Shown here piece by piece: positions 25,637-36,399 of a DNA stretch of 64,000 nucleotides (position 1 is its first letter; each line of letters begins with the position of its first letter). The DNA lies in contig NC_056538.1 of the NCBI RefSeq assembly GCF_910596095.1, positions 7,868,001 to 7,932,000 of the forward strand. The letters are read 5' to 3'. The translations under genes and the position numbers were made by a program. The DNA is from Thunnus maccoyii (Eukaryota > Chordata > Actinopteri > Scombriformes > Scombridae). Below the pieces are notes generated by a model. That model made no database searches and had not been told where the DNA came from. It worked only from the letters and a program-made list of their open reading frames with translations.

Positions 25637-27546
25637 TAAATGTTAACATTTGATGTACTGCACCAGAGTTAGCTTAAACTAATTTTCATCTGCAGTCCCT
25701 CACAATTAAAACAAAAAAATAAAAACAGCACAATAACAAACGGTACAAAGCAGAAAACACACAGGACACATTATTCAAAATACAAAGCTACACAGAATAG
25801 CACATCACTTACACCCACAATGTCAACTAGAAATTAATAGTATAAACTTAAACGTACTTACATACAGAGCTTAGTAGTTTATAGCAGATTTTTTCTTTTG
25901 ATTTTGATGGAACTGCAGCTCTTCACATCATCAGGTAGGACACACCCTTGAGTTGTGGCTTTCACAGAGAAAGCTGACTGCCAAAATGTAGTGTGACGAA
26001 ATTGTCTGGTACAATGTCATATAGAGAATATTCTGGAGGATCTAATAGAACTTACTGAGCGAGTGTACACAAAGTCACATAGTGGAGGAGGGGCCAATAT
26101 GAGAAAGAATCATAGCATGCACAAATATCTTGGCTGCGTCCAAAGAGAGACAGTTTCCAATATGTCTAAAATTTGCTAAGTTGTACTTTATGGTTTTAAC
26201 TGTTTTTTTTTTTGACATATTTCTTAAAGTTCAAATTTGGATCCAGTGTCACACCAACATATTTAAAATCAGTAACTATGTCAAGGTTTTCACCTTGGTG
26301 AGAATATCAGCGTTAGGAGGTTGTTCCATGGTTTTAGAGAAAAACATACCCTTTGTCTTGTTTACATTTAGACTCAGACATGATTGATCAAGCCAATGTG
26401 TGATCCTTTCCAATGCAATTGTTAGCGTAGCAGCAGCTAACTCAGCTGTTTTTGCATGTTAGTACACAACAGTGTCATCTGCATACATTTGTAGTTCTAC
26501 ATCATGGCACTGTTGAGGGAGATCATTAATATATAGGCTAAATAATAGAGGACCTAACACTGACCCTTGTGGAACACCCATTGTGCACTTCATGTTACTG
26601 GACAGTGTGTCACCAACTTTAACACATTGTCTCCTATTAGATAAATATGAAGACATCCATACCAGTGCTCTTGATGAGAAGTTAAATTTAGAGGGTTTCG
26701 ATATTAAAACATCATGATTGACTGTGTCAAATACTTTACACGGATCTAAATATACAGCACCAACTACTCCTCCTTTACCAAGTCTTGATTTAATTTGCTC
26801 TGTTAAGTGCAAGGCAGCAGTTTCAGTGAAATGATTTGCTCTAAAGCCAAATTGCATACAATGTAGACAAAAATTGCTTGTATTAAGAAATGTTGTCAGT
26901 TGTTTAATGACAACTTTCTCAGCAACCTCTGAGAGTACTGGCAGTATACTTATTGGTCTGTAGTTACTGGCTTCAAGGCGGTCTCCAGATTTAAAAATAG
27001 GTGTGACAATGGCACATTTCCAGTCACCAAGAAAGGAACTGTGTTTAAAAGACAAGTTAATTAAATGAGCCATGGGGGAGTTAAAATATCTTTGTGTGAT
27101 TTAACAAACATGGTGTCAAATTGCAAAGTATCTCTATTTTTGGAGGTTTTTAAGGGGCTGATGATTTTGTTTACTTGTAACGCATTAGTCTACACACTTG
27201 AAAACTAACTAACTCATATACAGACTCAAGAAAAAAAAATATTAAAGACAGAGGTAATAGTAATTAACTTTCCCTGTACTTTGAATTTAAAATCTCCTAA
27301 AAATTTTGGGTCCCTCCTTGTGAGATTATCAATGTTTTTCAGATAAATTTACTGTTGCCTTTTTCCTCATTCAATACATTGAGATGAAAATGAGATTTAG
27401 CTTCTCTTAGCTCTTGGATAACTTTGTTCCTTAAATCTTTATAAATCAGCATGTCAGCGTCTCTTCTAGCATTAACTGCCTTTCTTAGTGCAGCATAATA
27501 ATAATGATAATTAAGCTGATAATAATTAATAGTAATAACATTTTTT
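25637..27546 (-). mobile_element. Broken non-LTR retrotransposon (LINE) with reverse transcriptase
   Basis: A 204-codon frame (27073-26459) encodes reverse transcriptase with SNYRPISILPVLS, a degenerate QFGFR, GVPQGSVLGPLLFSLYIND and YADDT. It stops right after YADDTVVY, and the same frame continues past the stop, so the protein is truncated. Another fragment (27557-27339) gives the upstream region. The 3' untranslated end (about 25700-25637) matches a second fragment at 56130-56230. The paralogous gene C flank (39095-39150) lacks the element. It is CR1/Jockey-like; the exact family was not settled. Confidence 0.75.
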
Positions 27547-28767
27547 CCATTATGCATCCCTAAAATAGTTTTTTATTGAATGTCCAAACAAATCTTGTAG
27601 CTTTCATTCAGTTATAATAAAAGACTGAAGATGTTTGCTTTGTGTACAAGAATGGTTTGAGGCCTGTATGGGTCCCATCTCTGTCTGTACGTTGGACAAA
27701 ACCTCCCATATTAGGGCTCTATGTCTTCTTGCAGTTTGATTTTTATCTTGTGTAACATACTTGATTCTTTTCCTTTTTTCTTTACATACATTGTGCAGGT
27801 CTATCTGATTATTTCATGGTCTGCATTAATGTGGAAAATTATACATTTGAAAATATCAATGTTATGACTGATAAAGTGCGTAAAACATGCAACAAACCTA
27901 ATTACACTTCAAGACAATAAGCTCAAAACAGCTCATCCTGTTTTAGAGTATAGTATGTGGTCTACTTTACTACGGTCTGCTACCGGTCTGTTTATAATTA
28001 GGTAAAATAAGGATGTAGTTGGCAGTTGGATCTCACAGTTTAGAGGCCTCTGCTCACACTTACTTAACTTGCTTTTCATTCATTGACTGGACTGGATGAG
28101 GGGGGTTGGGTTTGTGTGCGGCTGGGATCATCAGGAGAAATGAGAACACCTGTGGATCAGAGGATGAAGAGAAATGGCCTGAGCACTGATTGGTGGACTC
28201 GTGTGGTGTCTGACCTTCCCATGTTATCATTTTATTTGGTTTTCTTTTGGTCACCTACTCTACAGAAAATAGTTTATTTTACTCCTCAATCTCACATTTG
28301 GGCTCAATGTGGAAACATCAGAAGAAACCACAGATTGGGGCCCCAGTGTGCTCCAGATCATCTGAGACTTGGTTTGCCCACATCTCCGCTCCTCCATTTG
28401 GTCTAGCCAAATATTCATACACTAATTTCCTTTGTAGGTCCAGTCTGGGTACGTAACATGAGTAAAAATTTAAATGACATTATTTTTATTATGTTAACAT
28501 CACTAAACAATCATCCAGACACCACTGGACTTTTTTCTTTTTTTTTTTGGCTCTCTACCAGATTCTCTCTCTGAACTTGCAGAGTTCACCCAGCTATTCT
28601 CCAACAACTGTAGGCTATAAAGGATTAGAAGACTTGTTTTTCATATTAATTAGTGTGAAATAAAATACTATCCGTACATGTAGTTCCCTTTTTGAAGTGG
28701 TTTATTTTACGCTTCTCATTCAAGAACAAATTGATGAATAACAAGTAGTAGAGGAGTAAAGTAAATG

Positions 28768-28773
28768 TTTATT
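28768..28773 (-). terminator. Candidate polyadenylation signal of gene B
   Basis: AATAAA on the minus strand, about 525 nt after the stop codon at 29298, in flanking sequence shared with genes C and D. No other support for transcript end is available. Confidence 0.4.
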
Positions 28774-29297
28774 AGTGTATTTTGAATTGACAGTAAAGGC
28801 AAATATCAAAATAGTTACATAAAGACATTTATGTTCCCATCTTCAAAAGGTGTTGGGCTGGAGCAATGAAATGAAGAGGATGCTTCATTACTGGTATCAG
28901 TATTAATGCTGCATTAACAAATAAAACTGTCAGTTTTTCACACTGATATTCAAAGTGAAGTGTAGTCTGATAAAAAATTGTTTGATTCTGTAGATTTGGT
29001 CTTACATGCACATTCTGTTTGCAAATTGAGTACAGCAGTGTCATGTTGAATAATTGATCTAAGATGATCATAATCATTGGTAGAGTGATGAATTATTTTC
29101 AAATGGAGCTACTGAGTTTAAAGGCTGTAGATATATAACTGGTCAAGTAGTGTTTCTTGTATTGCATTAAACATGCGATATTTGATAAGAGACAACAACA
29201 ACAACAAAAAGAAAACAATGTTAATCAACTGAATACATTTAATACACTAAATCATTAAACCCCTCTCTCTGCACTTGAATCTGCAGCAGTCTACAGT

Positions 29298-31845
29298 TCA
29301 GCCATACTGGATCATGGGGTGGTCACTCCAGGGAGGCAGGTTGGAGAGTTTCTCCTCAGTGGCTGTTTCTATGGGCCAGCCCCAGGCTTTAAAGAATCCA
29401 GACAGGTTCATCTCCACAGTCTGGGAGAAAGTCTCAGCATACAGGTTCATCTTTCCTTTGTTGTCTTTGGGAAAGTTGCTCATCTTGTGGTAGGCAGCAA
29501 ACACCTTCTTAAAGGCATCCCAGCCAAACTTTTCCTGGAGCTACATGGAAAGAGAAAGAAGTAGAGGGGTGTGTGAAAAAGAAGTATTGCTGTCTCTCCA
29601 TTTTCATCCATCAATATTTTTGTTGTCTGGTGTGTAATGAGCTTTGTTAAACCCTCACAGGGTCCGATGGGAATTCTGAGTCTTATTTGCATTCATTTTG
29701 CCTATGACAGTGTGTGATCCTGTTTAAAAAGTGACTCCAGTATGATCCAAACATAGTTTCTCTGCAGAATGTAATATACAGTAATTGCCTCTCACCTGCA
29801 TATATGTCTCCAGGGCGACCCACATGTGCCAGCTGCTGAGTTTCTTGCCCCCCTTAGCATACTCCTCTGCTCGATGGTTTCGCTTTTCTGAAGTCATATT
29901 TGGATGAGCCTGCATTGAACGAGACAAAAGTAAGGGATTGTGAAAGAATATAATCCCAGTGAAAAGCTAAATATTTTTCTCAACATAGGATAAAAAGGAG
30001 GAATTGTCTTTTGTGGTGTCTACTGATAGAAAAATGTGTCATAATACATGTTAAGAACTGTTTTTTTCTAGCTATTGGTCTCATTTGTTTTGTCAAAAAA
30101 AAAAAAAAAGGATTTACTCCACCTTTGCCCTGTTGATCCCCAGCACCTCTTCATGCACATACACTGACCAGAGGTTGCATGTACACTCTGTGGTGTGAGA
30201 TGGGAACTCCCAGCAGCCTCTCTGTTGGTTGTGTCCAAGCTCATGGATGGGGCCCCACATGCCTTTAGTCCTAGCATGGTCAATGCTGACCACATGAGCT
30301 GCTGTGGGTGTTTGTGCCATGATGGGATAACCTGCATGCATCCAACCTGGATGGAGAAAAATTCAGTCTTACTTATAAGCGCAGGTGACATGTGTGATGT
30401 AGTGGTGTGATAAGTCCATTGATATACGAGTGCAACCAATGAAAGAAAAGCAAAAACAAAAAAAACAGCTCGTGTTGTTGCAAAAGTTCTCATTCAATAA
30501 ATTATTTTCACTTAGATATTCTTCAACATTTGTTTTTTACATTTTCAGTGTGAGTGGTGGTGAACTTCAACACCTGCCCTGCTGGGCAAACAAGAGGCAG
30601 TCATATACACAGAAAAACACATTTACCATGAGAAATCTGTACATCAGTTACAAATCTCTCTTTGCGGGGAAATTTGTGTGGGATAGCAGCCAGGTCAGCA
30701 ACGCCTCTCATGATGGCATCCCAGTGTGCTGCCAACTTGTCGGGGTAATCCAGATCCCGAACAACATCTGATGGTACAGTAAGGATGATGTTCTCAAACT
30801 CCAGCTCTGCCCAGGGTGAGGGAGCTGCACGCAGCAACGACCAATCAGCTTTTGTTGTCACACCTGAGCAGAACAGAGGGATGGGTGAATTCAAAACTGA
30901 GTTTGAACTTGTATAATTTTAAACGTTATAAATATGTGCCATTGTTTGCAGATTATAAACAAATAAAATGTAAAAGTTTCATAAATGTGAACTGCTTATG
31001 AATGTGGTCTCATAGTTTCATTCAGCTGTTAATGTACTGCACCCAGCACACAGATGCTTGTACCAGATGTTTGCTTGTACCTTCTGCAAAAGTCACAGGT
31101 GCTGCTACACACCCTCTACTAACCCCATGGAGACACACAGATACACACATCTCTGAACCAGTGTTACTCAACACACACTCACCAGATTTATAATATGGTG
31201 CACGTACAGCTGTCTGCACTGTGACCTCTACCCCCTCCACCTGTGTGTTGGGTGGAGCCACCAGGTAGATGAGTCCCCCCCACAGGTTCCACACCTGCAT
31301 CTTCTCTGTGGTAACAGGAAATCGTTCATGAACACAGGGCGCTCTCTTCAACTCTGCAGCATTGAGATAGTCTGTTTGACAGCCTATCTGGATCTGAAGA
31401 AGAGATGGAATATGTGTTACTGTTTTGTAAACCTGTATCAAAAGTGCTGTATAGTTTGTTCTATAGTTGAAGCTGGCAAGATGGATAGATAGAGTAATAA
31501 TCGGATGGTGTGACAGATAAATGCATAATTAAAAAGCAGTCATAATCATATTATTCAATCCATGACTGCGTTACAGTTATTGCTAGTTCTACTGCACATG
31601 AGGCAAACAGCTGCTTTATGATATATGTATTATTGAAAGATATGATTTGTTATTTGGGGAATTTCTTTTGAATAAAAAAAACATAACCCATTTCCATCTT
31701 ATATCTCTCATAACCCTGATGATTTAATTTGATATGATGCACTGTACCTTCCATTCCTTGTTGACAATCTCTGCCGGTACAGTTATGGAGGTCCTCATAC
31801 CAGGAGAGAGGTAGAGACCAGTACTGATCCACTCCTCTCCTCCTG

Positions 31846-31876
<31 letters not shown>

Positions 31877-34800
31877 AATGTGGTGAGATCTATGTACTAA
31901 AGCAATGTAAAAGCTCACAGATTATTGCAACATATTGAGTTCTACAGACAAATTGTGTCAGTTGAACAATTGCAGTTCTGCAAATGAAGTATTTTACTTA
32001 AAATAACATTGTGCATACAGTATGTCTACAACACTGTGGCCTGACCTGCTGTGTTAGCATTAATCGTGATCTTCTGGTTATTGACAACTGGCATCATGGG
32101 GTTATGCTTGATGAGGTAAGGCAGGAGATCATCAGGATCTGGGCAAACCTTATATACATCTGTCCCCATGCTGAGAAGCAGGTGGTCTTTGGGACTCTTC
32201 ACAGGACGGCTGTCACATACCTTGAAAATGAATGATAAATGTTGAACTTTCAAAAGAGGTTGCTCACCTTGTCACAGTTTCTTCAGCTAAGAAAACAACA
32301 ACAGATCCCATGCAGACATATTATTGCACTATTGGTAGTATTATAGGTGACGGCAATCAGCGGCCAATTCAGTGAACCACCCAACCACCCACTGTCAACA
32401 GAATATTACACCACATAAGGCAGTGAATGCCTAAAACCTAACTGAAAAGTCGGAATAACTTGAAGGGGCCGTCCTTACACAAACTAATAACAATCATACA
32501 CAACTGATGGCCCACCTGTGGCATGCCCGACTTCTTTAACGTGTCAGTGAGGTTGGACACCATCTGTGTATAGGAGGAGCAGTCATGAGCCTTCATGCGC
32601 AAGTATTTGGCACAGTCCTTGCCCAGTTTTTTAAGGCATTCCTCCTGATTCTCGGTAAGTTCCTCTCCCTGGGTTACATGACCAGCAAAGCTGCGTAGAA
32701 GGTGGCGGAAGTAGTAGGTGTCTTTGATGGCCTGGCTTGGCACAGGGGCCTTGTAGGAACCGTCAGTGATGTAATTCTCTAGCAGGCTCAAGCCCATTTT
32801 GTTCAGGATCTTGTTTCCTGAAAGACAGAGCAAGAAACCCTACTTAATCAATGTGTTGCACTGTTAATAGTATTATTGATAGGGTTTCACTGTTGTGGGT
32901 AAAACAATATTTTTGGACTGATGCCCAATATCTTTTGTGTCTATGACCACAAATGCAATTCTCACCAGTTGCTTTGGGAGTCAGTATGGGGGTGTTGTAC
33001 ATTAAGTAATTTGGGGTTGTGTCTGATGAGTGTCGTAGCTTAGTACAATATTAGCACATGCACGTAGAAGGTGGTACCTGGAATATGCTCAGGATGCATC
33101 ACGTTATATTATCTAGATTGAACTGAATAGTAAAGAGGGAAAGTCCAGTTGCACATTATTGTACCTGAGAATTCTGTCATTGGGTTTTGTCCTTTGTGTG
33201 TCTGAGCCCAATACCAAGCATGTCCACCAATCAGGAGGCCTCCTCCCTCTGCAACAAACTCTTGGATCCCCTCCACATAATTGTCGCTGTATGCTGTACA
33301 CACAAATACACTCAGGTCTTTCCTGACATTTGTCCTCTCACAATTAAACTCTGACTTGCTGAAGAGGTTGAAGGCTTGGTTAAGACCTGGCACCACACCA
33401 ACAACCCCATTCCTGCCTTGATCCAACCAATGAAGGGCATTGTTCCAAAATGGAGCCAGCGTCTGTGAAGAAGGTAGTTTATCCGAGAAAAACAGTAGTT
33501 TGTTAGTCACAGAAAAAAATAAATATAAATATAAAAACAAATGATGCAAATGAGCAAAAAAACTGAATGGCCATTTTGACTCAGGATTTTTGCTTTGAAT
33601 TAATGGAATAACTTGATTTGTTTTTAGTAATGTTTAAGTCACTGGAAAAGGTAAAAACAGACATTCAGTTGTTTCATCTACATTATATTTCTCAAATGAA
33701 TTTCCAGAGAATGTACTATGACATATCATGATACAAATGGGTGAAAAATAAAAATAAAAACCAACATAAAGTGTCTTGATGTTGGTCCACCATGAGTCGC
33801 AAGAACAGATTCAATACAACTTGGCTTTGACTCTACAAGTCTCTTGAACTCTACTGGTGGTTGTGGAAAGCATTATTTAACACCTCTCCAACTATAGGTG
33901 TTCAAAATTGGAGTGAGATCTAATGTGTGCTAAAGCCGTACCATATGATTCACATCACTTTAATACTAATCAAATCATTCAGTGACCCCCCACCCCTTGC
34001 CCCCCATGAAAGCATCTGCATTCATTATGTTTCTTCGCTAACCTTTTCAGGTTTAGAAAGAAAATTCTCACCAACTGCTCAATGTAACCTCCAATGACAT
34101 TTACTAATTCACACCCCACCTCTCTTTTCAGAAGTCCTTCATGAGTGATCACAACAATCCGTCCCTTCCCATAGTAGGCTCCTGCCAGGAATGCTCGCCC
34201 ATCCTCGGTGGTACCGATGGGGAACGCTAGAGGCCCATGAGCCAGAACCTCAGAAGCTACTACCCCATTCTGAAGGTCAAACTCGGATATCCCCTGGAGT
34301 AAGAACTCCAAGTCATCCTTAAAATCCTTACCAATTCTGTATTTGCAAACAGGAAAAGAGAAGGGAGAAGAAGACACAGAGGGAGATGGAGAGATGAAGT
34401 AAAAAAGCAATTTCCACTTTAAGGGCTGTATTCATTGTTTTTAGCCATATGTAGTAGCTCATACACAACAGACAGAATGGGACAAAATTTGGTTCAGACA
34501 TTCATGATTACCACACTATAAATCCTAATGATGTTGGTGATTCCCTGACTTTTTGTCTAGTGCCATTATGAAGTTGAGGTTTTGAGGGAAATATTTCAAC
34601 AACTATTGGATGGATTATTGTGAAATTTGGTACAGACATTTATGTCCCTGTCAGGATGATTTTAATAAGTTTGATGATCCCGTGATTTTTACTTCTGAGC
34701 TCTGAACCCTCTTAAGATCAGAAGCCTCAGCTGTACTTTGTGTTTAAGTGCTAATTAAAAATAAATAATAGAAATAATAATAAGATAAGCCTGAATTACA

Positions 34801-35825
34801 TCATTTGGACCTGTGTTGAGTGAGAATAAACTTAAGCCAGATCCCACTTACCAAGATATGTTCTTAATAATGAAACATAGTCTTCAAAATTAGGTGTAAA
34901 TCAACACCATAATATCTTAAATGAAATATAAAGATGAATAATGCAGTGCACTGATAATGATCTTGAGAATCAGTTATGAAATACAGTCAAAAATTTTGAG
35001 TGGTACTGAATATTCTATGCAAATATGTTAAATATGGAAAATGTTTATATGAAAATTACCATTACAAAAACAAGGAGGGCTAACTGTGTGGATAAATTCT
35101 AAGGTTAACAGAAAAGCTGTCATTTTACAACTCTGAACCTTTTTAAATGTAAAACATGTAGAAAAAGAAGTATACCCTAAAGCCATGCAGGAGGATGGGA
35201 TCTGAGGGCAGACAGGAAGGCACTCTACGTCACCCTGATGCTCAGAGAAGTAGATCCCTGCCACGCTGGACACCTTATTCCCTACAAACTCAAGCAGCTT
35301 GTTCTCCTTAGGATGATCTGCAGCCCAGCTCCACGCCTGTCCGGCTATCAGCACTCCTCCTCCAGCTTTCAGAAACGCCACCAGCTGCTTTACGTCTGCA
35401 TCCACGCTGTAGGCATCTGTCACATACACGCCAACCTCTAGATTGTCACTAAAGGCCTCCACAATTTTGGCTTGGAAGCTGGATCTGCTGAGATTATCAG
35501 CAACTCCCCTGACATTCTTGTGGACCCCCACAGACAAGTTTTTAGATGTATCTCCTCGCAGCCAGGTCAGAGCATTCTCTACCAGAACAGGAAAGGTTGT
35601 CAGGTAACCCTCATGACCCAAGACCACAATCCTTCCACTGCCGTACAGAGAGGCAGCCATCAGGATCTGGCCTTGGCTGTTCATTACTAAAGGAAAGGCA
35701 TCGTCTCCAATCAGAACCAGATTGCTGGGAACACAGGGACCACAGAGGTCCAGCTCTTTCAAGCCTCTCATCAGGGAGATGTAGGCCTCTTCACGCTGCT
35801 GGTGTTGGGAGGGCTGGGTGGTCAT
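29298..35825 (-). CDS. tcaf-like: TCAF-like gene B (TRPM8 channel-associated factor homolog), complete, 11 coding exons
   Basis: Coding exons in transcript order: 35825-35176, 34336-34072, 33462-33165, 32817-32516, 32220-32046, 31842-31748, 31393-31183, 30863-30627, 30346-30123, 29909-29796, 29540-29298. Every junction is GT/AG and all phases agree, giving 2814 nt including the stop, or 937 aa, close to the roughly 920 aa of mammalian TCAF proteins. Residues 1-217 and about 217-404 are related halves, each with a GGG(V/L)LI(A/G)G motif (GGG at 155-157 and 378-380). Residues from about 564 on are M60-like, with [13 protein letters not shown] at the start and HELGH at 779-783, followed by E798 as a possible third zinc ligand. 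No signal peptide or membrane segment is seen. In mammals TCAF proteins bind TRPM8 and alter its gating and trafficking; the role in fish is not known to me. The start MTTQPSQ lies 19 nt after a good acceptor (exon start 35844); an upstream in-frame ATG at 35918 would be intronic. The exon 1 donor is the weak G|GTATAC. Confidence 0.9.
31847..31871. repeat. CA microsatellite at the exon 6 acceptor of gene B
   Basis: On the minus strand a GT run ends only a few bases before the ATCAG acceptor of exon 6. Gene C has a slightly shorter run (43299-43321) and gene D a very short one (63416-63425). Confidence 0.9.
34550..34760. repeat. Dispersed fish repeat in intron 1 of gene B (also 37310-37640, 38290-38570, 52500-52900)
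   Basis: Shared wording such as CAACTATTGGATGGATT, GTACAGACATTTATGTCCC and CAGCTGTACTTTGTGTT, with the longer copies adding AACTAAGATGGTGGACAT. I recognise it as a frequent interspersed repeat of perch-like fishes but cannot name the family. Confidence 0.5.
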
Positions 35826-36190
35826 GATGAGAATTATTGATGCTCTGAAGATCGGATGAAGAGGAGGGTGGATGGCAAAAGAAAGCTGTGCTGAGTGAGA
35901 TGTAAATTGCGTTAGCACATAAGATTAACCAGTTGAGCGTAGATGGAGGTGTGTTTTGTCAGGCTGTGCTGTGGGATAGAAAGAGAGTTGACAGAGTTTA
36001 AAAAATAGCATTTAAAGTACATCAGATGGCCTGTATGTAACAAGTCTGTAACACTGACATTAGAACAATAAAATGTCAACCTACAACTCCTTTAGAGACA
36101 AAAAGTAAATGCAGTAACATGTATGGATGACCAGAAGCATGCTGGTTTTCATCTTAAAGAAACACTGAAAGCTAGAAGTTACTTTTTTAC

Positions 36191-36300
36191 CTGAAAGTTA
36201 GCTTGACTTTCTGTTTGTATTATTACACTGCGACAACAGTTTTCCAAACGAGGCTATCCACCTAGAACACCATCTGGCAGGAGAGGAGAATGAGGATATG
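36191..36300 (-). other. Predicted 5' untranslated exon of gene B
   Basis: A donor reading CTTTCAG|GTAAAAAAG ends this segment at 36191. A pyrimidine-rich acceptor, CGATCTTCAG, lies just before the first coding exon (exon start 35844, ATG at 35825). The same donor and acceptor occur at gene C (54355 and 54008). The 5' end is placed only from the TATA-like box upstream, so it is approximate. Confidence 0.5.
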
Positions 36301-36325
36301 AGATGAGAGGAAGAGCAGGAGGGAG

Positions 36326-36332
36326 TATTTAA
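36326..36332 (-). promoter_or_regulatory. TATA-like box of gene B
   Basis: The minus strand reads TTAAATA here, about 135 bp before the predicted donor of the non-coding first exon, which would place transcription start near 36298. The paralogous region of gene C lacks about 45 bp covering this motif. This is a motif match only. Confidence 0.35.
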
Positions 36333-36399
36333 GTGAAAAAGGTAAAGAAAAAATGAGGAGGGACTTCAGTCAGTACGACCCAATGACAATGATTGGGAG

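Larger units (their letters stand above)
27547..32600. repeat. Segmental duplication, copy B (3' half of gene B and its flank)
   Basis: Aligns with about 39130-44050 at an offset near 11450-11462. From about 27890 it is almost identical in exons, introns and intergenic sequence; for example, one difference in the 237-nt exon 8. The 27547-28767 part has no gene: a 107-codon plus-strand frame there is conserved only because the DNA is recently duplicated. Confidence 0.9.

Noticed and set aside
28083..28406. 107-codon plus-strand frame, also present at 39578-39868
   Set aside because: Its conservation is explained by recent duplication of the DNA. It has no recognised domain or splice context, and it is absent from the diverged third copy near 55900.
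30098..30110. A-tract near the exon 9 donor as evidence of a processed copy (also 41548-41561 and 60660-60675)
   Set aside because: It is present in all three spliced genes at the same intronic place and varies in length like an ordinary homopolymer.
30430..30771. 113-codon plus-strand frame, repeated at 41881-42222
   Set aside because: Antisense of intron 8 and exon 8 of the TCAF genes, and conserved only with the duplicated block.
33113..33301. Alternative minus-strand frame inside exon 3
   Set aside because: Overlaps the true exon 3 frame, which alone matches TCAF and fits the splice phases.
35825..35918. Longer start for gene B (ATG at 35918; likewise 54082 for gene C)
   Set aside because: A strong acceptor lies downstream of it, before the MTTQPSQ start, and a matching donor is found about 350 bp upstream, so this stretch is best read as intron.
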